Source of the DNA: Brachionus koreanus
Taxonomy: Eukaryota; Rotifera; Eurotatoria; Ploima; Brachionidae
Reading direction: 5' to 3'
Length of the DNA stretch: 64,000 nucleotides
NCBI GenBank assembly: GCA_016987375.1
Contig: PJRA01000198.1
Location: 999,750-1,063,749, forward strand
Below, in pieces: positions 1 through 9,201 of this stretch. Each line of letters starts with the position of its first letter. Positions within the stretch are counted from its first letter, which is position 1. The position numbers were made by a program, and so were the translations under genes. The notes beneath the pieces were generated by a model. The model had not been told where the DNA came from. It made no database searches and saw only the letters and a list, made by a program, of their open reading frames with translations.

Positions 1-1984
1 TAATATAATAAGTAATCAATAAGAAGAAAAAAAAAGGAAAAAAGATAAAATTAATTATATTGTATGTAATTTTAATCTTTATCTTCAAATATGTCGACTC
101 TGAAAACAAAATCTTCTAAAAGGATATTGTTTGCACACAATCAAGTTGGAATAATAACTGGTCTTGCACTGAAACTTCTTATGTATTCACTAAAAAGCTG
201 TAAAATTAGTGGGTTATAATGAGCAATTGATCTATTGAATTTTTATTTAAGAAAAAAGTATGGAATCAACTAGAACTTTGATTTATTTTATTGATTAAGT
301 TTTGCAATCTGCAATATACAGATTACACGGTACTTAGGGACAATGATCCCTTTAAGCCCTAGTTCCATTGACTTTGCCCAAGAAGACAATCGCTTATAAA
401 CTGGAACTATTTTTTCTTGCTTATTTAAACAGGCTTTTTTGAAATTAATATTATGAAAATTTTATTTAATCTTGCTATTTTAATTGTCCTATAATGAACA
501 ATGGTATTTAAACAAAATACACACAATAATCTTAAAAGTTTTGTTATGATTAAATTTCAAAAGATATTTAGGAAAAAAAATCAAAAATAAAGATTGAAAA
601 AAAATTTAATCATTCATTTAGATTAAGACAATTTTTCTATCAAATAAGAGTGATTTTTAGACAAATTAAGATCATAAAAACAATCGAATGAAAAAAAATA
701 TTTGCCAATATTGTAATGTATTCCATAAGAGAAAATAATGAGTTTACAACTGGTTCACAATATTTATTGTGACAAGTATAAAAATACACTGATAACAGAA
801 AACAAGATAAATGAGTGCAAAATGTGATTATTTCGAGTTTGAGTGAGTTATTTTCTTCAATGGTCAGACAATTAAAAGCTTTTTTTACTGGAAAATATAA
901 CGTAGCTATACATATTAGGGTGTAATAAAGAAGAAGTTATCAAAAACATTATATAACTTATCATATGAATAAAAAATATTTCTATTATGAATTAGAATAC
1001 AAGTCAATTCTATATTATAAAGTACTTTTCACAATTAGAATATTTTTATTATAGCGCCTATGCATTTTTAGTAATTTTTGTAGCACACAAACGCAATTAA
1101 GTACCGTGAAAACGAGTCAATACTAATTCAAAATCTCCATAAGGTGTTTTGAGGATAAAAATGGTTGATGGATGACAAAAAATGGAACACGTGTTTTATT
1201 TGTTAGTTCAAAGTCTTTTTAAATTGATAGAAAAATGCACAATTAAAGTGCGCCTAGAGGAAAATACAATCCAAAATAGCAATAGTTCTTGAAATTTAGC
1301 TCAAATCCTTTAACACTAGAAGCACCAAATCATTTTCTTAACTAATCTTTTAAATCCTCTTATCTTTTGAATAGTTTTTTTCAAATGAATATATCTCTTT
1401 TGATTTATGTGGATTTTAAAATTTTTTTAAAAAAATTGTATTACTTTATAAAATTATTATATTTATATTATAATATATTTTTGAATTTAAAAAACGTGAA
1501 AAAATGCTTGGTGCTTCTAGTGTTAAATAAAGAAGAAAAAAATTAGAAAATAATCAAATTGAATAAAATTTTATTAACCTTTAATTGTTTTATATTCACT
1601 TTTACCCAGTTTTTGCTTCTCCATATTAGCAAAAATTTTGTTTTTTACAGATTTTGTCTGATTTGGCTAAGCTGAAAAAGGAGCCCAAATCTTTTCTTTT
1701 TCTTCTTTAGCAAAATTTTAGCAATCAAATAAATTATTTCAAATTTTAATTAATTATTTGTTAAAAGACTTTTAAAAGCATTTTGAAAGAATAAAAAATT
1801 CAATAAAATATTTTATCTAAATACGTAGATAATTGTTTAGTCATGTGTAAATTTTCATTTATTAAGTAATAGTCAAATTTCTCCTAGTATATGATTCACC
1901 ATTTTCCCTAAAATATTTCGAATATTTTTTTTTCATTAAACATTTTTTTATTTTTCTCTAAATTGAATAAATTTAAAATATTAA
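1..1984. other. Intergenic, no gene seen; contains one TTAA-flanked MITE
   Basis: AT-rich sequence with no open frame of useful length and no recognisable exon. The only structured feature I can support is the short inverted-repeat element at 1314-1522. An 11-bp inverted match (CACGGTACTTA at 326-336, its complement at 1098-1108) is too short to call an element. Confidence 0.6.
1310..1526. mobile_element. TTAA-flanked MITE (piggyBac-like non-autonomous element)
   Basis: A 209-bp element (1314-1522) begins CACTAGAAGCACC and ends with the exact complement GGTGCTTCTAGTG. It is bounded on both sides by TTAA (1310-1313 and 1523-1526). Terminal inverted repeats with a TTAA target duplication are characteristic of the piggyBac superfamily. 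There is no coding capacity, so it would depend on a transposase elsewhere. A truncated relative lies at 3574-3690. The superfamily assignment rests on the TTAA duplication only. Confidence 0.75.
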
Positions 1985-2989
1985 ATGAGTGAGAAAGAAA
2001 ATCCAAAAGAATCTGATTCAGAGCTCAACATTGATGAAATCGACAAAAAAATCAGTCGCAAAAATGTTAAAATAAAGACTGCCTATGTCGAAGAACTAAA
2101 AGATTTCCTGGTAAAAGGAAAGAAAGACGATAATGACGAAACAAATGTGTCTGTGAGAATTTTTAAAAAACCAACTGAAGAAGAAGAAACTAATAACAAT
2201 GAGTTCAGATATTCGACTATAAGTGACGAAATAGACAATTCATTTGGCTACTTAAACGATTCGTCATATAGCTCTGATCAGGATGACACAAATGTAAATG
2301 AAAATTTTTTCAAATTTGTCAAAGGTCAAAAAGATGATGAATTTTATAAAGAACTAAACAAAATTTTGGAAAAGTATCCCAATGGTCCAACAAATAAATT
2401 AGAGACCAAGGTTCGCTCGAGTTTAAAATCAACCAGCAATGGGCAAATAGAAGAGGAAAAATTTTTCGACAATTACAGACAGACTTTGCAGGATAAAATG
2501 AAGCCGGATGAAATTGAACAAGAGGTGAAGAGAGTGAGAATTTTTTTCGAATGGTTGGCTACTAACCACGGAATAAATCTATTTAAAAAAAAAGACAATA
2601 ACAACAATATAGTTGTGAATGTATTTCATCCGAGTGCTAGTGAAAATACATTTTCCAACAATCCAAAAAAAGTTATGTACAAGCCTGTTGAAGATGGCAT
2701 TAACCTGAAAAGTCTAGAAGTAAGAATTTATTTTGATTCAAAAAAGTATAAGAATTTGTTGGACATTGATCAATTGGATCTTTTTTTGACTGATTCAAAT
2801 GATGATGAAATGCTTAAGCTGAACAAAAGTGAAAAAACTCAAAACCAAGCTAGTAGCGAAGAGAGTAAAGAAGAAACGGACGAACGCTCTTCTGAAAATG
2901 GTATGTTTAGCAAATTGAATAGAATAAATCCTTTCAAACGGATCAGAGGCTTTAGTTTTACTCCAAATGTTTTTCGACATAAAAAATAA
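1985..2989 (+). CDS. Unrecognised 334-aa acidic/charged protein
   Basis: A single open frame of 334 codons with an ATG after an AT-rich leader. I do not recognise a family. The protein is highly charged. Residues 1-120 are rich in Asp, Glu, Lys, Asn and Ser and look disordered. The middle (about 115-205) has amphipathic helical character, including FYKELNKILEKYP and a stretch around FFEWLATNHGINLF. The region 205-270 looks more folded, with alternating hydrophobic residues. The tail is an acidic Ser/Glu stretch followed by a basic C-terminus (NPFKRIRGF). No signal peptide or membrane segment is visible. Its length and consistent composition argue for a real gene; unrecognised upstream or downstream exons remain possible. 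Confidence 0.6.
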   Translation: MSEKENPKESDSELNIDEIDKKISRKNVKIKTAYVEELKDFLVKGKKDDNDETNVSVRIFKKPTEEEETNNNEFRYSTISDEIDNSFGYLNDSSYSSDQDDTNVNENFFKFVKGQKDDEFYKELNKILEKYPNGPTNKLETKVRSSLKSTSNGQIEEEKFFDNYRQTLQDKMKPDEIEQEVKRVRIFFEWLATNHGINLFKKKDNNNNIVVNVFHPSASENTFSNNPKKVMYKPVEDGINLKSLEVRIYFDSKKYKNLLDIDQLDLFLTDSNDDEMLKLNKSEKTQNQASSEESKEETDERSSENGMFSKLNRINPFKRIRGFSFTPNVFRHKK

Positions 2990-3573
2990 TTAATTTTTCC
3001 TATTTAAATCAATTAAATGCTTGAATATTAAAAAAATTTATTTTTAAAAATTAATTTTTAATTTAATATTAGGTTAATCTAAACAAAAATAAATCTCTAA
3101 TTTGTGATGAAAAAAAAAATTAAAAATTTATTTTAGATTAATCACAATAAATCTGAATAATTTTTTTTTAACCAAATGATAAAAGCTGATAAAATAAAAT
3201 TTCAGAACTCAAAGTCATTCAAGATCATTTTTTTATATGTATTAGCTCATCTTCATTTATTAACCATTGATTAAAAATATGAATGATTTAAATAAATAAT
3301 GAGTAGATTTTTCAATCCTTAAAAAGCTGCTTCTAACAGAAGATGCTGATTCAACATTCAAGAATTTAAAAAGAATGTCATCACCCTGAGCCAGAACGTT
3401 GTTTGTGTGTTAAAACAAAAATACTTGAATTATGAATTTTTTTGACATATGAAAAAAATTTTCTATTATTTTTTGAGCAAAATTAACGCAATAAAATATT
3501 ACTTCTGGTTAATAAAAGTCAAAAATGGATAATTTATCTACAATATAAAATATTTAAAATACATTAAGCTTAT

Positions 3574-3690
3574 TTAACACTAGAAGCACCAAGCATTTTT
3601 AAAATTTTAAAATCTACATAAAAAAGATTTATTCATTTGAAAAATCTATTCAAAAGATACGAGGATTTAAAAATTCTTTCGTCATCTAAA
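3574..3690. mobile_element. Truncated copy of the TTAA-flanked MITE
   Basis: TTAA at 3574-3577 is followed by CACTAGAAGCACCAAGCATTTT, the same terminus as the 1314-1522 element. About 100 bp of related internal sequence follows, including the shared motifs ATTCATTTGAAAAA and CAAAAGATA. No matching opposite terminus is found, so one end has been lost. Confidence 0.6.
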
Positions 3691-3800
3691 ATTAAAGTTA
3701 AAATTTTCTAAAAAATTAATTAATAATTAATTATTAATCAGATATGAAATGCAACATTTTGTAAATAATTATTATTTATAATCAAAAATTTCTTAAAATT

Positions 3801-4005
3801 GGCATTGTGAAATTTCATACAAAACTTTCAATACAAAAAGAAAAAAATCTTATAACTCTTGTTCCAATAGTCATAAATTTGTTCTGCAGATGAAACAAAG
3901 TGAAACAACTGTTGTTTCACCTATTGCGCAAGTCTGCAAAATTTGTGCAAAATTCCACTCAATTTAAAAATATTGAAAATAAATCTCAATCAATTTGCAA
4001 AGATA
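3801..4005. mobile_element. Half of a palindromic GGCATTGTGAAA element
   Basis: Starts GGCATTGTGAAATTTCATAC and continues through AACAACTGTTGTTTCACCTA. It matches one arm of the complete palindromic element at 50807-51148. The second arm is absent here. A mirror-image half copy lies at 6785-6979. No open frame. Confidence 0.65.
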
Positions 4006-4214
4006 TTGCAGAAAGCAAAGATATTATTGCAAAAGAACAAAAATAAAAGCACTAATTTGAAAATTTTTTTTTTCTCTTCAATTTGATATATCACACTCGC
4101 CATAAAAATATAATTAAAATTATTATTATCTTTTAAAAATTTATAATCAAAAAACTTCCTCTAAAAATTAAAAAATAAAAGTCTGTGCTAAAGTTTAGAA
4201 ATTTTTAAAATTTA

Positions 4215-4433
4215 TTATTTGAAATGTCCGCCTTTGGCCTTATAACAAGCCAAAACTCTTTTTGGCATTGATTCAATCAATTTTTGTACGTACTCAGTCG
4301 GAATCTGCAGCCACTCTTTGTGTAAAACCTCTTTTAAATGCTCAATAGAGGTTACTTTAGTGTTTACCATTTTAGCATCCATGTATGACCATAATATGTA
4401 TATTGAAAATAAATTCAGTGTCAAAAATGACAC
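4215..4433 (-). pseudogene. Tc1/mariner transposase, C-terminal remnant
   Basis: The minus-strand translation contains WSYMDAKMVNTKV, then LKEVLHKEWLQIP, YVQKLIESMPKRV and the terminal KAKGGHFK. This is the characteristic C-terminal end of Tc1-type DDE transposases (an ENLW..., WEKIP..., LVESMPRR..., KAKGGHTKY-like pattern). Only about the last 60 residues survive. The catalytic core and both inverted terminal repeats are not identifiable nearby, so this is a dead fragment. Confidence 0.8.
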
Positions 4434-4817
4434 GACGGGTAATTAAAGGTATAAAAAATTTTGGTAATTTTGGTGTTAAAGTTTATTGAAAAAATTTTTG
4501 CAAAAGTTAAGTTTTTTATGAAAATATTTTTTTTTAAATTTTTTAGACTTAAAAATTAAGTGACTCATTTGAAAATTTGGGAATCTTTTTGAAACGCCCG
4601 AGTCACCTAATATGACAGGCAATTTTATTAGAGAAAATCAATTGAATAATAATTTTAGGTTTTAAAATAGTCTAGAATTTTTTGGAAAACAATATTAACA
4701 TTTTTTTAGCTTTTCAGTTCATTCACTATTTAGAAAAAAAAATGAAATATTACAAAATTAAAATTACATAACGTGAATTATTTTTGCACATTAATTGTGT
4801 TTAGGATAAAAATCAGA
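4434..4817. other. Intergenic/upstream region of the phosphatase gene
   Basis: AT-rich sequence with no coding signal. It includes the presumed promoter of the LMW phosphatase gene. I see no clear TATA box or other element that stands out from the A/T background. Confidence 0.5.
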
Positions 4818-5395
4818 ATGACAAAGCACAGTGTTCTATTTGTTTGTTTAGGTAAGATCATTATAAATAAATAAATTCACAAAAAAAAGATATGCTCAGT
4901 TTTTTTTACTCAAAGGAAATATATGCCGTTCACCTATGGGTGAAGCAATTCTTCACGATCTTGCATCAAAAAAAGGAGTTCGAGAAGATTGGTTGATAGA
5001 TTCTGCCGGCACTGGCGGACATGAGGCCGGAAGTAGAATTTACGCAGGGGCACAGCGAGTCCTTAAAAAATACGGAATCAATTATGAGCACATAGCCAGA
5101 CAAGTTAATTTTAATTTTATTTTGATTTGATTCCAATTTTATTTTAAAGATTACTGCGCAAGATTTTGACAAATTTGATTTAATCCTTGGCTTTGATACT
5201 GATAATATCAGAAATTTGGAAAGAATAAAACCAAAAAATAGCAAAGCTGAAATTAAATTGGTCAATTTTTTTAACGAAAAAAGAAAGAATAAAAATATCG
5301 AAGATCCTTGGTATCCTGATACAAATGAGGCATTTGAAGCTGTTTATACCGATTGTCTTGAAGCATGCACAACTTTACTCAACCAAAAAAAATAG
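4818..5395 (+). CDS. ACP1: Low-molecular-weight protein tyrosine phosphatase
   Basis: Three exons, 4818-4851, 4916-5103 and 5150-5395, give 155 aa, matching the usual length of about 157. The first intron splits the P-loop. Joined, it reads VCLGNICRSP, the C-X5-R-S catalytic loop of class II cysteine phosphatases (nucleophile Cys, phosphate-binding Arg). The general-acid loop is present as EDPWYPDTNEAF (DPWY). The region between carries SAGTGGHEAG and DLILGFDTDNIRNL, both family features. It is a cytosolic enzyme that removes phosphate from phosphotyrosine in signalling proteins. Introns are 64 and 46 bp with GT...AG ends. COX17 follows 183 bp downstream on the same strand. Confidence 0.95.
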
Positions 5396-5578
5396 ACATT
5401 TATTTTAAATATTTTTTAAATTATTCAATTAAATTGAGTTTGAAACTTAAATTTTATTATATTCAAAAAAAAAATAATAAAAAAATTTAAATTTATTTAA
5501 ACAAGACATTAAACTCTTGTTCTTGTTAAAATTTTGAGAGTAGTTTTTAAATTTGAAAAATATAATTTTAAATAGATA

Positions 5579-5797
5579 ATGAACAATTCATCGACATCAA
5601 CCACATCAACAAATACGAAATCTTGCGATACAGATTCGTGCACACTTGAACAAAAGCCAAAATTAAAGCCGTGCTGTGCATGTCCAGAGACTAAAAAAGC
5701 CCGGGATGCGTGTATTGTCGAAAAAGGTCAGGAGAATTGCAGTGATTTGATCGAAGCCCATAAAGAATGTATGAGAAAACTCGGTTTTAATGTATGA
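5579..5797 (+). CDS. COX17: Cytochrome c oxidase copper chaperone COX17
   Basis: Single-exon 72-aa protein. The core [16 protein letters not shown] contains the Cys-Cys copper-binding pair. The twin C-X9-C pattern of the CHCH fold follows: [11 protein letters not shown] and [14 protein letters not shown]17 carries Cu(I) in the mitochondrial intermembrane space to SCO1 and COX11 for cytochrome c oxidase assembly. The first 25 residues are Ser/Thr-rich and variable, and no presequence is expected because import uses the MIA40 route. Length is close to the family norm (about 63-70). Confidence 0.95.
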   Translation: MNNSSTSTTSTNTKSCDTDSCTLEQKPKLKPCCACPETKKARDACIVEKGQENCSDLIEAHKECMRKLGFNV

Positions 5798-6784
5798 TTG
5801 ATTGATAAAAAAAAATTTTTTAAAAAGTTATTTTTATTTATAATTAAATTTTTGATTAAAATAAAATAGTTAAAATTAAGAATTTTAAAATGTGTCCATT
5901 AATTTTTCAATACCATTTCTAATTAATGAGTGACAATATTTCTTTTAGATAAATGAAACCATTAGTGGATCCGATGTTATTAGTCAAGGGACAAAAGTTT
6001 TGACGCATAAAAAAAATAATAAAGCATAAGAAATTAAACCATAGCATAATGAATAAAAAGTCAAGATTTTTATTTTTTTCGCAAATTTTTTTATTAAATA
6101 AAAAAATTTTTGGAAAGTGAATGGAACAATTGGCAAATTTTCGCCTAAACCTTTAAAAGAAAAAGTGCTTTTTAAACATTTTTAAAATCATATTTATTTA
6201 TTTTAAAATTGGCTCTAACCAATTGACAAAATATATTCGCAATCTATATTCATTTACCGTTTAAATAATAAGAATGAGTCATAAAATTTTGAGCCTTCTG
6301 TAGCAACTATTCATTCAACTATTCTTTTCATTCAATTTTTAATTTGGCAATAATAATCCAGTCTAAATATTTTCATCATCAAATAAATAACTCAAAATTC
6401 AAATTGATAATCAATATAAAAATTTTTCAAACAAAAATTATTTTGCAAAAAATTAAAAAATAACTTAAAACATTAATCGACTAGTTTTAAAACTCCTTAT
6501 TTAAATGAATATTTAAATTAGCTAAAATTTTACATTTAAAAAAAAAAATCTAAAAGTTTATTTAATTTTCAACTTAAAAAAATTAGTCGATTTAATAATC
6601 AACCAAAAAAAATGCAATAGCATGTGTTTTCGCAACATTATGTTCACAATAAGATTTTTTAAAATAAAAAAATTAGCAAAATACTTAGATTTTTGAATAA
6701 ATATATTCCGTAAAAAAAGTTTTTTTTTTTTAAATTTAATGTAAATCTTGCTTTTGAATATAACAAGTCTACAAAACATGTGCA

Positions 6785-6979
6785 AATTGATTGGCATTTA
6801 TTTTCAATATTAATATATTGAGTTGAATTTTGCACAAATTGCAAGATTTTGCACGATAGGTTAAACAACAGTTGTTTCACTATGTTTCATCTGCAGAACA
6901 AATTTTTGACAATTAGAACAAAAGTTATAAAATTTTTTACTTTTTGTAATGAAAGTTTTTTATGAAATTTCACAATGCC
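6785..6979. mobile_element. Half of a palindromic GGCATTGTGAAA element (mirror orientation)
   Basis: Reads from a TTGGCATTTATTTTCAATAT-like centre through AACAACAGTTGTTTCACT to the terminus TGAAATTTCACAATGCC. This is the complement of the 3801-4005 terminus. It corresponds to one arm of the complete 50807-51148 element. The other arm is missing. Confidence 0.6.
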
Positions 6980-6989
6980 TTTTTTATAT

Positions 6990-7093
6990 TTATATTCTAG
7001 ATTTACATGCTCTAATGGCACAAAAGCCAAACACTGTAAGGCTCTAAATAAATGATAATAGTCTTTCTCTTTGGCTTGAACATGTTTACACAT
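6990..7093 (-). pseudogene. Possible MULE-type transposase fragment
   Basis: The minus-strand frame reads DYYHLFRALQCLAFVP followed by LEHVNLEYK. This resembles the linker after the catalytic domain in animal MULE transposases, where an FR.L.ALAFVP..DV pattern recurs. It is very short and stands next to a palindromic element with 8-9 bp duplications elsewhere in the window, which would suit a MULE. Identification is tentative. Confidence 0.3.
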
Positions 7094-7583
7094 TTTCTGA
7101 ATAAAATGAACATATTTTCATATAAAGTGTGACTTTGTGAACAGATGTACTATTCCCAAAGAAAATTAATTTATTTAAATTTAGTCGATTATTATGGAAT
7201 AACTAATTAATTACAATGATATTTTTTTTAAATAAAACAACCACTTCTAGTCGTAAGACATAAATTGATTAAAATAATAATTAATAATCAATAAAATAAC
7301 TAACTATTTTTTCTCCTATTATATCATTTAGTGCGGTCAAAAATATCACAAATTTACAAATTCTAGACCATTAGTGGTAAAACTACTGACAGTTTGAATA
7401 AATTAGTAAACTTGCGGCAAGCCTTTGAAAATATGATTTTCATATTTTTATTTATTTAGGTATAAATCTTTTAAATTTGATCTATTTCATATAAAATTGC
7501 TTGTAAATTTTTTTTTTGAGAAACTTTATTTTAAATATATTATGTAAATTGTTAACATCCAATTTTTTTTTTAATTTTTAGTT

Positions 7584-7942
7584 NNNNNNNNNNNNNNNNN
7601 NNNNNNNNNNNNNNNNNNNNNNNNNNNNNNNNNNNNNNNNNNNNNNNNNNNNNNNNNNNNNNNNNNNNNNNNNNNNNNNNNNNNNNNNNNNNNNNNNNNN
7701 NNNNNNNNNNNNNNNNNNNNNNNNNNNNNNNNNNNNNNNNNNNNNNNNNNNNNNNNNNNNNNNNNNNNNNNNNNNNNNNNNNNNNNNNNNNNNNNNNNNN
7801 NNNNNNNNNNNNNNNNNNNNNNNNNNNNNNNNNNNNNNNNNNNNNNNNNNNNNNNNNNNNNNNNNNNNNNNNNNNNNNNNNNNNNNNNNNNNNNNNNNNN
7901 NNNNNNNNNNNNNNNNNNNNNNNNNNNNNNNNNNNNNNNNNN
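7584..7942. other. Assembly gap (359 N)
   Basis: Run of N. It removes the extreme C-terminus, the stop codon and the 3' UTR of the DNAJB13 gene. Confidence 0.99.
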
Positions 7943-9009
7943 CGCGTTGGGTATTAGAGCTTTTTTAATAAAGTCCTTGCTATCCTTATTTAAATACTTT
8001 GGAAATTCGATATCAAATTCAATGATAAGGTCTCCTTTGGAGTTTGGATCTTCTACAAGAGGCATTCCTTCACCTGGAACCGAACGTGTAAATCCTGGCC
8101 TGAAAAAAATCAAACAAAATTTCTAAATAATATATTTTTTTTATTCCATTTAATTTACTTGACAATATCAGTAATGGGTATATCGAGTACTCTTCCATCT
8201 AAAGTGGGTACATGAATTGTAGTTCCGATCAGGGCCAAAGCTAATGGAATTTTTTGTACATAGATCAAATTGGATGCTTCCCTCCTGAAAATTGGATGAG
8301 GTTTGTCCTTGACAATGAACACAATATCAGCTGGAATGCTGTTCGGACCTTGATCTCCCTCTTGCTCAAAAGTTATTCGTGTACCTGGTCTCCAGCCTCT
8401 TTTTACAGTAATTGTCAAAATTTTTTCTTTAAAACTCGATGTGTGGCCATCATCATTCATCACTCGGCGTGATATCTTCATTTTTTTGATACAGCCATGG
8501 TACACCTCTTCTAACGAAAGCATCAAGTCTCTTTCTATCGGCGGATCTTGTTTTTTTCGTCCTCGACCAGCAAGACCGCCAAAGTTTTCACTCTTGTCCA
8601 ACTCGGCGTGTTTGTAAAAATCTGAAAATGGATTGTCGCCTCCAAAAAATTCATGGAATACTTTATGAGGATCGCCACAAAAAGTATAAGGATCACTCCA
8701 ATTATTTTTGTCAAGAGGAACTCCACTTTTAAGACCCTCTTCTCCAAACTGGTCATAAATGGCTTTTCTCTGGGCTTTGAAAAAAAAATTTTTTTTTTGT
8801 TGTTTGAATAAATCAATAAATTTTAAAAACTTACGATTGCTAAGTACATCATAAGCCTCGGAGCTTTCGCGAAATCTGTCTGATGCATGTCTGTCGCCAG
8901 GATTTTTGACCGGATGAAAATTAAGAGCTATTTTTCTGTATGCTTGTTTGATGTCTGCATCTTTAGCACTACGCGTTATCTGAAGAACACTGTAATAATC
9001 TTTACCCAT
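7943..9009 (-). CDS. DNAJB13: DNAJB13-like J-domain protein, radial spoke component; 3' end in gap
   Basis: Exons on the minus strand are 9009-8835, 8774-8159 and 8099-7943, where the frame runs into the gap. The visible 316 codons equal the usual DNAJB13 length, so the stop should lie just inside the gap. An N-terminal J domain (MGKDYYSVL to about residue 65) has HPVKNP where active J proteins have HPD. Vertebrate DNAJB13 likewise lacks HPD (HPL). Further matches are [79 protein letters not shown] and VPGEGMPL of the two type-II C-terminal domains. There is no zinc-finger region. DNAJB13 is a stable structural part of radial spokes in motile cilia rather than an HSP70 co-chaperone. It shares a 192-bp upstream spacer with TRAPPC12. 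Confidence 0.93.
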
Positions 9010-9201
9010 TTTATAATTATTTTTAAAAATTTTCTAATTTTATGTTTTGTTAGTCGAGTTTAAACGAATAAAAAAATAATACACTCTTTTGATGCTTAAG
9101 ACAAATTTTAATGTCTCGACAAATGTGCATTTATTTAAAATTATAATTTTAATGTGTTTATATTAAATTTAGTTTAAATTAATCAAAAAAATTAATAGAA
9201 A
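9010..9201. promoter_or_regulatory. Shared divergent promoter region, DNAJB13/TRAPPC12
   Basis: The start codons of the minus-strand DNAJB13 (9009) and plus-strand TRAPPC12 (9202) are separated by only 192 bp, so both promoters must lie here or overlap the 5' ends. I see no unambiguous TATA box. The assignment is from gene arrangement. Confidence 0.6.

Larger units (their letters stand above)
5798..7583. other. Intergenic with transposon remnants, no gene
   Basis: No supported gene. It holds the half palindromic element at 6785-6979 and a possible transposase fragment at 6990-7093. The remainder is A/T-rich without recognisable exons. The DNAJB13 3' end and possibly its terminator lie at the right edge, obscured by the assembly gap. 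Confidence 0.5.

Noticed and set aside
326..1108. CACGGTACTTA and its complement 770 bp apart as possible TIRs
   Set aside because: An 11-bp match with no extension, no target duplication and no second copy.
7571..8113. 180-aa frame running across the N gap
   Set aside because: The middle is ambiguous sequence; only the 8099-7943 part is genuine DNAJB13 coding.
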